Source: Bordetella parapertussis (GTDB lineage: Bacteria; Pseudomonadota; Gammaproteobacteria; Burkholderiales; Burkholderiaceae_C). Taken from it: 29,083 bases of DNA. This document shows positions 7,834 to 13,815 of this stretch, piece by piece; within the stretch, counting starts at the first letter, position 1, and the number at the start of each line of letters is the position of its first letter. The notes beneath the pieces were generated by a model. That model ran no database searches and was not told where the DNA came from. It saw nothing but the letters and a program-made list of their open reading frames with translations. The position numbers and the translations under genes were made by a program. The stretch spans positions 1 through 29,083 of the forward strand of contig CAMDAN010000020.1 of the NCBI GenBank assembly GCA_945888535.1, given 5' to 3'.

Positions 7834-8657
7834 TCCAAAACCGTCGCAACTTTCACCGCCCCCAACATGATCGGGCGCACCAAAATTTTGTAGCTGTCGA
7901 GATCAAAGTCATGGGGCGTGTGTGCGCCAAGGGCGTGCGTGTTGGCTGATCTCGAGCACTGGGTTCCGAGGTAACACCAGTTGTTGATACGGTGTTTTTG
8001 TACCCAGTCACCGCTTGTTTCAATCAAGTCAACCGCACCCGCAAAGGGCCACACCTCGACTTGTGATTCCATGAGCGCCAAGCGTAATCGCGCGTCGTGG
8101 CTGGCGCGGTCTTCTTTGCCTACGCAAGCCCCTAAGCAGGTTTTAATTTGAAGGCCAAAGCAACCGCGCTTAGCGGTTTTTTCTAAACCTAAAACGGACA
8201 AACAAAGCCGACTCTCTTGCGCGAGTTCTTTGAGTTTGGATTGGGCTGCGTGGCGAGAGGAAAACAAACCGTAAAGCCCATGCGTCAGTCCCAAGTTCAC
8301 GCTGTTGCTATCAACGATCTCTGGTACTGCGCCTTGGTTGGTGTGGTGTAAACGGATAGAGCACAGGGAACGAACGCGACGCAAGCGTTGGTTAAACAAG
8401 GGACTTTGCGCTTTGATCATCTGAGACTCCAGCAATAAAGCGCCAATCTCGCCAGCGGTTTCTACAAAGTCAATCCGCCGTGTTTGGGCCAACATACGCG
8501 CCTCCTCGGGCGCACGAAGGTGGCTAAGAACCCGGCTGCGAATGTCAATGCTTTTGCCAATGTACAGCGGCAGCGTGCCTTCGCCTTGGAAGATATACAC
8601 CCCCGGTGTGCGTGGCAGCGCCTCCAGGCTTTGGGGATCAATCTTGTGGTCAGGCAT
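7830..8657 (-). CDS. cho: Excinuclease Cho, UvrC-like GIY-YIG endonuclease
   Basis: Cho makes the 3' incision in nucleotide excision repair at lesions that UvrC handles poorly, and in E. coli it is a stand-alone SOS gene. The protein has 275 residues, close to E. coli Cho (about 295). The GIY-YIG pair is GVY (19-21) and LYIGKS (31-36), with Arg40 after it, and the catalytic-Glu region is visible in [23 protein letters not shown] later Cys-containing stretch ([17 protein letters not shown]) matches the UvrC/Cho cysteine-rich region. ATG 8657 is chosen; a TTG six bases upstream is possible. The start is 12 bp after umuD and the end overlaps umuC by four bases. Placement between umuD and umuC is unusual to my knowledge and implies joint SOS induction. 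Confidence 0.9.
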   Translation of the reverse strand: MPDHKIDPQSLEALPRTPGVYIFQGEGTLPLYIGKSIDIRSRVLSHLRAPEEARMLAQTRRIDFVETAGEIGALLLESQMIKAQSPLFNQRLRRVRSLCSIRLHHTNQGAVPEIVDSNSVNLGLTHGLYGLFSSRHAAQSKLKELAQESRLCLSVLGLEKTAKRGCFGLQIKTCLGACVGKEDRASHDARLRLALMESQVEVWPFAGAVDLIETSGDWVQKHRINNWCYLGTQCSRSANTHALGAHTPHDFDLDSYKILVRPIMLGAVKVATVLE

Positions 8658-8669
8658 GGTCAAACCGAA

Positions 8670-9119
8670 TCAGCACAGCTTGTGAATATTGTTAGTCACC
8701 ACGCCCCACACCAAAAAATCATCTTCCTCTTTAATCAGCCGGGCCGGATAAATCGGGTTTTCTGCCACCAGCTTGACCACGCCCCCACGGCGGTACAGGC
8801 GCTTGACGGTGAACTCATTGTTTAACTGCGCCACCACAATGTGGTTGTGCTTGGGGTCCATGCTGCGATCTACCAACAACGCGTCACCTTCGTAAATACC
8901 AACGCCGACCATCGAGTCGCCTTTGACGCGAAAGATATAGGTCGCGTCTTTGTTGCGGATGAGTTGCTTGTTCAGATCAATCCGCTCTTGGGTATGGTCG
9001 GCTGCGGGCGAGGGAAAGCCTGCGGGCATCAGCCAGCTGCAAACGTCCAGCCACAGCGGGCTAGAGAGGATGGGAATCAGTGCGGGCGCAGAATTTGTGG
9101 AAATTAACGGGGCTTTCAT
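8670..9119 (-). CDS. umuD: UmuD, self-cleaving S24 peptidase subunit of DNA polymerase V
   Basis: LexA/UmuD-type serine protease that cleaves itself on RecA filaments to give UmuD', the active partner of UmuC. From ATG 9119 it has 149 residues. The cleavage bond is Ala33-Gly34 in MPAGFPSPAAD. The nucleophile is Ser69 in VKGDSMVG and the general base Lys106 in NEFTVKRL; the spacing of 37 equals that of E. coli UmuD. It lacks the LexA DNA-binding domain, so it is not a repressor. The frame is open 57 bases upstream, but that includes the SOS box, so ATG 9119 is the start. It is first in umuD-cho-umuC. There is no Shine-Dalgarno and the predicted transcript starts at about the ATG. Confidence 0.95.
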   Translation of the reverse strand: MKAPLISTNSAPALIPILSSPLWLDVCSWLMPAGFPSPAADHTQERIDLNKQLIRNKDATYIFRVKGDSMVGVGIYEGDALLVDRSMDPKHNHIVVAQLNNEFTVKRLYRRGGVVKLVAENPIYPARLIKEEDDFLVWGVVTNNIHKLC

Positions 9120-9131
9120 GGAATCTATAAT
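9104..9131 (+). promoter_or_regulatory. Rightward promoter candidate with consensus -10, within the SOS region
   Basis: TTAACG (9104-9109, four of six) and a perfect TATAAT (9126-9131) are separated by 16 bases on the plus strand. Transcription would begin near 9138, inside the LexA box, and would lead to the 66-residue gene at 9206. It is back to back with the leftward umuD promoter, so LexA could block both. Confidence 0.5.
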
Positions 9132-9156
9132 ACTGTACAAATCAACAGTACTGCAA
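9127..9156 (-). promoter_or_regulatory. Leftward SOS promoter of umuD-cho-umuC
   Basis: Read on the minus strand: TTGCAG (9156-9151), an 18-base spacer, and TATTAT (9132-9127, five of six). The LexA box fills the spacer almost exactly, the usual SOS arrangement. The predicted transcription start falls at about 9119-9121, at or within two bases of the umuD ATG, so the mRNA may be leaderless. Confidence 0.6.
9131..9150. promoter_or_regulatory. LexA (SOS) box
   Basis: TACTGT-N8-ACAGTA, a perfect palindromic 20-base box containing the CTGT-N8-ACAG core used by LexA in Gamma- and Betaproteobacteria. It sits 12 bases before the umuD start and between two divergent promoter candidates. Confidence 0.93.
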
Positions 9157-9205
9157 TCCACATGCCCCCACTTCACGCCTACGACACATCACAAAAGGAA
9201 AACCC

Positions 9206-9406
9206 ATGAAAGTCACCAAAATTCTCAGCGAGGTTCGCCTTGTGATCGCAGACCTTGAAGTTCACCTAGGCGCAGAGTTGCGCAGCAGTCCGACGCTGTG
9301 CGCCGTGGTTCCGGGCGTTGATGGGGCAGACGACCAAATCGTGCCTTTGAGTACGCCCGATGGCCGGCCGATTTTTATGAAGGTGGAGAACGCGATTGGC
9401 GCGTAG
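9206..9406 (+). CDS. Small protein of unknown function, divergent from umuD
   Basis: A 66-residue acidic protein that I do not recognise. It begins MKVTKILSEVRLVIADLEVHLGAE in form (helical, then extended) and ends with GRPIFMKVENAIGA. There are no membrane segments, no signal peptide and only one cysteine. The start is well supported by AAAAGGA at 9193-9199, seven bases before ATG 9206. It lies 55 bp from the LexA box and has a near-consensus promoter candidate overlapping that box, so it may be DNA-damage inducible. It converges on the small winged-helix gene at 9434, with only 27 bp between them. Confidence 0.6.
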   Translation: MKVTKILSEVRLVIADLEVHLGAELRSSPTLCAVVPGVDGADDQIVPLSTPDGRPIFMKVENAIGA

Positions 9407-9433
9407 CGTCAAGGACGGTAGTTTGAGCGCCTA

Positions 9434-9751
9434 TTAGGCCGATTCAAAAACAGCGACCAAGGCCGCTAAACGTTTGAGAGCCAGAGGCGTTGGCACGACA
9501 TTTTTCAGTCGGTTGTCAATCGGATCCATCGTGACTTTAATAAGCTTGAGCTCCACCAGTTTTTTTGTAGCGGTATGAAGACTTGTCAACGAGCCAATCG
9601 TTTTTAGTAAAGTAATTTCCGTGACGTGGCAAATTTTGTTGGAAAGGTATTTTTCAGATACATAGTCCAAGACGGCGGCTTGTTTATCGTTGAGATTAAA
9701 TCTTCGATTAATCAATCTTGATTTATCGACTTTGGCTAAATATGTAAGCAT
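9434..9751 (-). CDS. Small MarR-like winged-helix DNA-binding protein
   Basis: A 105-residue protein with the layout of a MarR-type winged helix: NLNDKQAAVLDYVSEKYL, then ICHVTEITLLKTIGSLTSLHTATKKLVELKLIKV as the helix-turn-helix with a recognition helix, then a wing DPIDNRLKNVVPTP and a final helix ALKRLAALVAVFES. It is shorter than typical MarR proteins (about 140-150), lacking most of the N-terminal dimerisation helix. No Shine-Dalgarno precedes ATG 9751, and a perfect TATAAT lies seven bases upstream, so the transcript may be leaderless. Function and targets are unknown; the divergent amtB and the convergent small gene are candidates by position only. Confidence 0.68.
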   Translation of the reverse strand: MLTYLAKVDKSRLINRRFNLNDKQAAVLDYVSEKYLSNKICHVTEITLLKTIGSLTSLHTATKKLVELKLIKVTMDPIDNRLKNVVPTPLALKRLAALVAVFESA

Positions 9752-9758
9752 GCGGATG

Positions 9759-9764
9759 ATTATA
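9759..9764 (-). promoter_or_regulatory. Consensus -10 element before the winged-helix gene
   Basis: On the minus strand a perfect TATAAT ends seven bases before ATG 9751, with no good -35 at 16-18 bases (best matches are three of six). Transcription would begin at about the start codon, which fits the missing Shine-Dalgarno. Confidence 0.4.
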
Positions 9765-9811
9765 GACCAATACCCTGTCTTGTTCTAGGGTTATTTCCCG
9801 CTTTGGCGTGA

Positions 9812-9875
9812 GAATTGCTTGGTTTCAGTGCGTAAATAGGCGAAACCCTAAATTTGCACCAAATTAAAGCAATTC
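9812..9875. promoter_or_regulatory. Nested inverted repeats in the amtB upstream region
   Basis: GAATTGC (9812-9818) is repeated inverted as GCAATTC (9869-9875). Between them AATTTG-CAC-CAAATT (9851-9865) is a perfect dyad just 26 bases before the amtB start. They may bind a regulator. No sigma-54 GG-N10-GC promoter was found here. Confidence 0.35.
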
Positions 9876-9890
9876 ACTGAGAAAATTTTC

Positions 9891-11093
9891 ATGGAAGCAC
9901 TGAATCAGGGCGCAAACGCCTTGTTTATCTTATTGGGCGCCGTCATGGTGCTTGCGATGCACGCGGGGTTTGCGTTTTTAGAGTTGGGAACAGTGCGCCG
10001 TAAAAACCAGGTTAATGCCTTGGTGAAGATCTTGGCGGACTTCTCGGTTTCGACGGTGGTCTATTTCGTGGTCGGCTACAGCGTGGCGTACGGGACACAC
10101 TTCTTTGTTGGTGCCGAGCAGTTGGCTGCGCAAAGCGGTTACGCCTTGGTGAAGTTCTTTTTCTTATTGACTTTTGCAGCGGCGATTCCCGCCATCATTT
10201 CAGGCGGTATTGCTGAGCGAGCGAAATTTTGGCCGCAGTTGATTGCAACTGCCGCGATTGTGGGTGTGATTTATCCCTTTTTTGAGGGCATCGCGTGGAA
10301 CCAACACTTCGGGGTGCAGGCATGGTTGAAGGCCCACACCGGCGAAGAGTTTCATGATTTTGCAGGTAGCGTCGTGGTGCACGCCGTCGGTGGTTGGATT
10401 GCTTTGGGCGCAGTGATTTTGCTCGGAGCGCGCAGTAACCGTTACCGAAAAGACGGAGCGGTGTCAGCCCACCCGCCGTCAAGCATTCCCTTTTTGGCGC
10501 TGGGCGCTTGGATTTTGACCGTAGGCTGGTTTGGCTTTAATGTGATGAGCGCACAAACCTTGGACAAAATTTCAGGCTTGGTGGCGGTGAATTCGTTGAT
10601 GGCGATGGTTGGCGGAACCTTGGTTGCATTGGTCTTGGGCAAAAACGACCCCGGCTTTTTACACAACGGTCCTTTGGCGGGCTTGGTGGCGGTGTGTGCG
10701 GGCTCGGACTTGATGCACCCGATGGGCGCTTTGGTGGTGGGCGGCATTGCAGGCGCGATCTTTGTGGTGATGTTCACGCTCACACAAAACAAGTGGAAGA
10801 TTGATGACGTGTTGGGCGTGTGGCCTTTGCACGGCTTGTGCGGAACCTGGGGCGGCATTGCAGCGGGAATTTTTGGATCACAGGCTTTGGGCGGTTTGGG
10901 CGGCGTTTCTCTTTCGGCGCAAATCATCGGAACCGCTTTGGGCGTGGCCTGGGCTTTGGTCAGCGGCTTTGCGGTGTATGGCTTACTTAAGGCAACCATG
11001 GGCTTGCGCATGAGCCAAGAAGAAGAGTTCGATGGTGCAGATTTAAGCACCCACAAAATCAGCGCCTCGCCCGAGCGCGAGTCCAATTGGTAA
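9891..11093 (+). CDS. amtB: Ammonium transporter AmtB/Amt family
   Basis: Integral membrane channel that conducts ammonia/ammonium inward. The protein has 400 residues with about eleven hydrophobic segments. The pore twin-histidine pair is visible: His164 in VVHAVGG and His314 in WPLHGLCGTWGG, equal in spacing to E. coli His168/His318. DFAGSVVVH supplies the conserved Asp, and AGFAFLELGTVRRKNQ is the family's first signature. It starts directly in the first membrane segment without the extra cleaved signal peptide of E. coli AmtB, and the C-terminal tail of about 35 residues is acidic. ATG 9891 has only a weak purine run upstream. The usual partner glnK is absent here, so its PII regulator, if any, is elsewhere. 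Confidence 0.95.
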   Translation: MEALNQGANALFILLGAVMVLAMHAGFAFLELGTVRRKNQVNALVKILADFSVSTVVYFVVGYSVAYGTHFFVGAEQLAAQSGYALVKFFFLLTFAAAIPAIISGGIAERAKFWPQLIATAAIVGVIYPFFEGIAWNQHFGVQAWLKAHTGEEFHDFAGSVVVHAVGGWIALGAVILLGARSNRYRKDGAVSAHPPSSIPFLALGAWILTVGWFGFNVMSAQTLDKISGLVAVNSLMAMVGGTLVALVLGKNDPGFLHNGPLAGLVAVCAGSDLMHPMGALVVGGIAGAIFVVMFTLTQNKWKIDDVLGVWPLHGLCGTWGGIAAGIFGSQALGGLGGVSLSAQIIGTALGVAWALVSGFAVYGLLKATMGLRMSQEEEFDGADLSTHKISASPERESNW

Positions 11094-11200
11094 GCCGGTT
11101 GCGCGCCCTGCGTGCGGCACGATTAGCATAAAACAAACGGTTTTGATTGAAATTCGCGGGGCTTTGCGAAATAAATTGCTTGCGTTTTGCGAAAGTAGCG

Positions 11201-11206
11201 CATAAT
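11201..11206 (+). promoter_or_regulatory. Probable -10 element of the RRM gene
   Basis: CATAAT matches five of six consensus bases. The -35 is unclear: TTGCTT (11176-11181) is 19 bases away and TTGCGT (11180-11185) is 15. A long leader of about 130 bases follows up to ATG 11344. Confidence 0.4.
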
Positions 11207-11212
11207 GATTTA

Positions 11213-11236
11213 GCTTTGCCTAAATTTAGGTAAAGC
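11213..11236 (+). ncRNA. Stem-loop at the 5' end of the RRM gene leader
   Basis: GCTTTGCCTAAA pairs with TTTAGGTAAAGC with only one G-U pair, giving an almost perfect hairpin in RNA. It begins seven bases after a CATAAT -10 candidate (11201-11206), so it would be at the extreme 5' end of a leader of about 130 bases. It may protect the mRNA or act as a temperature- or protein-responsive element; this is inference. Confidence 0.45.
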
Positions 11237-11343
11237 AGGTTTGCGGTGTTTGGTCAGTTTCGCGTCTGCTCTAAGTCTTTAATGGTTTGTTGATTGCGGT
11301 TTTGGACTCCATCGCGTTTTGAGTTATTTTGAGGAGTCCTTTC

Positions 11344-11781
11344 ATGGGCAACAAACTTTATGTGGGCAACTTGCCCTATTCATTCCGTGACGAAGATCTG
11401 CAAGAAGCATTTGCAGCACACGGTTCCGTTTCTAGCGCTAAGGTCATGATGGAACGTGACACTGGCCGTTCCAAAGGCTTCGGCTTTGTGGAAATGGGCA
11501 GCGACGCAGAAGCACAAGCAGCTATCAATGGCATGAACGGCCAACAATTTGGTGGTCGTGGCTTGGTAGTCAACGAGGCACGTCCAATGGAGCCACGTCC
11601 CCCCCGCACTGGTGGCGGCGGTTTCGGTGGTGGAGCTGGCGGCGGCGGCGGTTACGGCGGCGGTGCTGGCCGTAGCGGTGGTGGCGGCGGCGGTTACGGC
11701 GGCGGCGCTGGCGGCGGACGCAGTGGTGGTGGCGGCGGCGGTGGCGGTTACGGCGGTGGCCGTAGCGGCGGCGGTTACTAA
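11344..11781 (+). CDS. Glycine-rich RNA-binding protein (single RRM domain)
   Basis: A 145-residue protein with one RNA recognition motif: RNP2 is LYVGNL near residues 5-10 and RNP1 is KGFGFVEM near 44-51. From about residue 84 the chain is almost pure Gly with regularly placed Tyr and Arg-Ser (GGYGGG, GRSGGG). Such proteins occur in Betaproteobacteria and cyanobacteria and are often induced by cold, presumably as RNA chaperones. ATG 11344 is chosen because GAGGAG lies eight bases upstream; an upstream open stretch from 11329 lacks this. A long leader with a 5' hairpin precedes the gene and a strong terminator follows, so it is a single-gene unit. The tail codons are GGC/GGT repeats, not an independent repeat element. 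Confidence 0.93.
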   Translation: MGNKLYVGNLPYSFRDEDLQEAFAAHGSVSSAKVMMERDTGRSKGFGFVEMGSDAEAQAAINGMNGQQFGGRGLVVNEARPMEPRPPRTGGGGFGGGAGGGGGYGGGAGRSGGGGGGYGGGAGGGRSGGGGGGGGYGGGRSGGGY

Positions 11782-11822
11782 GCTCTCACGAGTCAGTACA
11801 GCTTGGGCTTTGTGCCCATAAG

Positions 11823-11850
11823 AAAAGGGTCCTTCGGGACCCTTTTTTGT
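11823..11850 (+). terminator. Rho-independent terminator of the RRM gene
   Basis: AAAAGGGTCC and GGACCCTTTT form a ten-base stem closed by the stable TTCG tetraloop, followed by TTTTTT. On the other strand the arm is also followed by T residues, so it can serve the convergent SDR gene as well. Confidence 0.92.
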
Positions 11851-11870
11851 TGTCTGCTTAAACCGCTTTT

Positions 11871-12653
11871 CTATTGGGGTGTGCGGTGTTTTCTAGGTTG
11901 ACCCGCAAGCACGCGGTCAAAAAGAGGAATCGGTAAAAGGCGCAAGAGTTTCGCAACCCAGCCCATTTGCCAAGGAATGACAAGGTAAGACGCTTTTGAG
12001 CCTATCGCGCGAAAAGCCTTGTCTGCAAACGTAGCGGCAGGCATGAGAAAAGGCATCGGGTATTTGTTTTTGCGCGTTAAGGGGGTGTCGATGTAACCCG
12101 GCGACAAAGTCAAAACCCGAACACCCGTGCCGCATAACTCGCCGCGTAAAGATTCGCAGTAGCTGATCACGGCGGCTTTGCTCGCGCAGTAAGCGCCGTG
12201 ACCGGGCAAACCACGAATTCCGGCCACACTGGCAATACCCACCAAAACCCCAGAGCCGCGCACCCGCATGGGTTCGATAAACGGATGAAAGCTTGCGGCG
12301 AGCCCGATGTTATTGGTTGCAAAGAGGTGGGCCATGGCATCGAGGTCGGCGCGGTGCGCGGTATCAATGCCGACGCTTATCCCTGCGTTGGCGATCACAA
12401 CCGCTGGCAAACCCTGTTGTGACAGGCATTGCGCGCCAGCACTCACGATGCTGTCGATAGAAGACACATCGGCACAGTAAATGGAATATCGGGTGGTGTC
12501 GAGCTGTGCGTCTTGTGCCCATTGCGTCATCAATTCAGCACGTCGCGCCACCAACGCAAGTCGGTATCCGGCTTGGTAATAGCGCAAGGCCAAGGCCTGT
12601 CCGATGCCGCTGGATGCGCCGGTGATAAAAACAAGCGGTGGTTCGGCGTTCAT
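11871..12653 (-). CDS. SDR family oxidoreductase in the kdsD-kdsC-lptC operon
   Basis: A short-chain dehydrogenase of 260 residues. Cofactor motif TGASSGIGQ is at 11-19, the NAG motif is VIANAGIS, the catalytic Ser is in GIASVAG, and the active pair is YCASK. The C-terminal part has a hydrophobic segment (SYLVIPWQMGWVAKLLRLLP) that resembles the membrane-associated SDRs with lipid-like substrates (DltE/YdfG-like). The start codon overlaps the lptC stop by four bases (ATGA), so it is the last gene of the leftward kdsD-kdsC-lptC operon, where lptA would normally be found. The substrate is unknown; a role with a lipid or sugar in the envelope is a guess from context. Confidence 0.9.
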   Translation of the reverse strand: MNAEPPLVFITGASSGIGQALALRYYQAGYRLALVARRAELMTQWAQDAQLDTTRYSIYCADVSSIDSIVSAGAQCLSQQGLPAVVIANAGISVGIDTAHRADLDAMAHLFATNNIGLAASFHPFIEPMRVRGSGVLVGIASVAGIRGLPGHGAYCASKAAVISYCESLRGELCGTGVRVLTLSPGYIDTPLTRKNKYPMPFLMPAATFADKAFRAIGSKASYLVIPWQMGWVAKLLRLLPIPLFDRVLAGQPRKHRTPQ

Positions 12654-13273
12654 TCGGGCTTTTGTTTTTTGGGGACGATGGTGCCGCGTACGCGGCCTTC
12701 AAGCTTCAGGGTTTGAGCGACATTGTCAAAGTCCATTGTGTCGCCAAAAAAGCGATCTTTACCACGTTCAATTTCGACGGGCAGGTGCGACGTCACCATT
12801 TCGGTGTCAATAAAGGCGTGAAGAAACTCCCCTTTGTATTGCATACGCGGAGTAGGGTCAGGCTGGGTAGTCAGGTCGGCATCACGCACGACCAAAGCGT
12901 TGCCTAATAACTGCACTTCGGAGCCGTCTTCGTTGCTGAGCCCGCGCAAAGCCGAGGCATTGGTAATGTGGCCTTTGGTGTCAAAGGAGCGGATGCGTAT
13001 CGCATCAATTTCAGTCCACTGTGTATCTGGGTAATGCCGCGCTTGTGTTCCCTTGACAATCGAGCGAAGCCGACCCGCGGTGTCAAACGACTGAACAGAA
13101 AACCCATCCATCATGTAATCAGGCGTGTGGCTAAGCAGCCTGGGAACAGGCGCTGATTCAGAAGGTGGCGTGGTGCGCACCAACCAGTAAGAACCCAGGG
13201 CAAGGACGGCCATGAGCATGGCTGGAAGGTACAGCAGCAGCCAGTCCCAAAAACGAAACCACTGGTTTGTCAC
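12650..13273 (-). CDS. lptC: LPS export protein LptC
   Basis: Bitopic inner-membrane protein of the Lpt bridge that passes lipopolysaccharide from LptBFG to LptA. It has 207 residues. The N-terminal segment near residues 10-30 (WLLLYLPAMLMAVLALGSYWLV) is the membrane anchor. The following periplasmic part with YMMDGFSVQSFDTAGR, HYPDTQ and a repeated beta-strand pattern is typical of the LptC/LptA jellyroll, and GEFLHAFIDTEMVTSHLPVEIERG is the conserved end. The ATG overlaps the kdsC stop by four bases. It overlaps the SDR downstream likewise. The expected neighbours lptA, lptB and rpoN are absent. Confidence 0.93.
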   Translation of the reverse strand: MTNQWFRFWDWLLLYLPAMLMAVLALGSYWLVRTTPPSESAPVPRLLSHTPDYMMDGFSVQSFDTAGRLRSIVKGTQARHYPDTQWTEIDAIRIRSFDTKGHITNASALRGLSNEDGSEVQLLGNALVVRDADLTTQPDPTPRMQYKGEFLHAFIDTEMVTSHLPVEIERGKDRFFGDTMDFDNVAQTLKLEGRVRGTIVPKKQKPE

Positions 13274-13815
13274 TCGAGGTACGCTCCGAGTAAATCCGCG
13301 TACCGTCCGCTGGCTACCATCAACAGATCACACACTTCACGTACAGCGCCGTGTCCACCTTGAAGGCGACTCACGAAGTGGCTATAAGCTAAAACTTCAG
13401 TGTGCGCATTGGCAGGGGCTGCAGCGAAAGCGCAGGGTCGCATCATCGGCAGATCAGGCCAGTCGTCACCCATGGCCGCAGCTTGGTCCCAGTTCAATCC
13501 TAGGTCTTTAAGTGTTTGTTCGGCTGCGGGACGTTTATCTTCAATCCCGTAATGGGCGTGGGTAATTCCAAGCGCAGCCAAGCGCGCACGCAGCGGTTGA
13601 GAGTCGCGCCCTGTAATGACAGCGGGCGTGATGCCAGCTTTTTGTAACATCTTGAGACCGTGGCCGTCCAAGGTGTTGAAACGTTTGAGCGTTTCGCCGG
13701 TGTCAGAGTACAACAAGCCACCGTCGGTCAAAACACCATCCACATCTAAAAAAAGAACTTTGACGTTCTGCGCTTGGAGCAGTAACTCAGGGGGAAAGGT
13801 GAGTGTGGCTTGCAT
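13270..13815 (-). CDS. kdsC: 3-deoxy-D-manno-octulosonate 8-phosphate phosphatase KdsC
   Basis: HAD-superfamily C0 phosphatase that hydrolyses Kdo-8-phosphate to Kdo, the core sugar of LPS, in the cytosol. It has 181 residues, normal for KdsC. Motif I is FLDVDGVLTDG with Asp24 and Asp26, motif II is AVITGRDS (the Thr-Gly-Arg stretch), and motif III/IV is AMGDDWPDLPMM with the Asp pair for magnesium. The start ATG shares one base with the stop of kdsD (TAATG), a sign of coupled translation. It lies between kdsD and lptC, the classic LPS order. Confidence 0.96.
   Translation of the reverse strand: MQATLTFPPELLLQAQNVKVLFLDVDGVLTDGGLLYSDTGETLKRFNTLDGHGLKMLQKAGITPAVITGRDSQPLRARLAALGITHAHYGIEDKRPAAEQTLKDLGLNWDQAAAMGDDWPDLPMMRPCAFAAAPANAHTEVLAYSHFVSRLQGGHGAVREVCDLLMVASGRYADLLGAYLE

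Noticed and set aside
9781..9890. Sigma-54 promoter for amtB
   Set aside because: No GG-N10-GC arrangement with the usual flanking bases was found; GG and GC pairs near 9822-9832 are too close.
10442..11086. Leftward frame of 214 codons opposite amtB
   Set aside because: It is the complement of a strongly coding, conserved transporter. The Pro/Thr/Lys-rich translation is what high third-position G+C produces on the other strand.
11612..11781. GGC/GGT repeats as a tandem repeat element or CRISPR-like array
   Set aside because: They are the codons of the Gly-rich tail of the RRM protein; there are no unique spacers.
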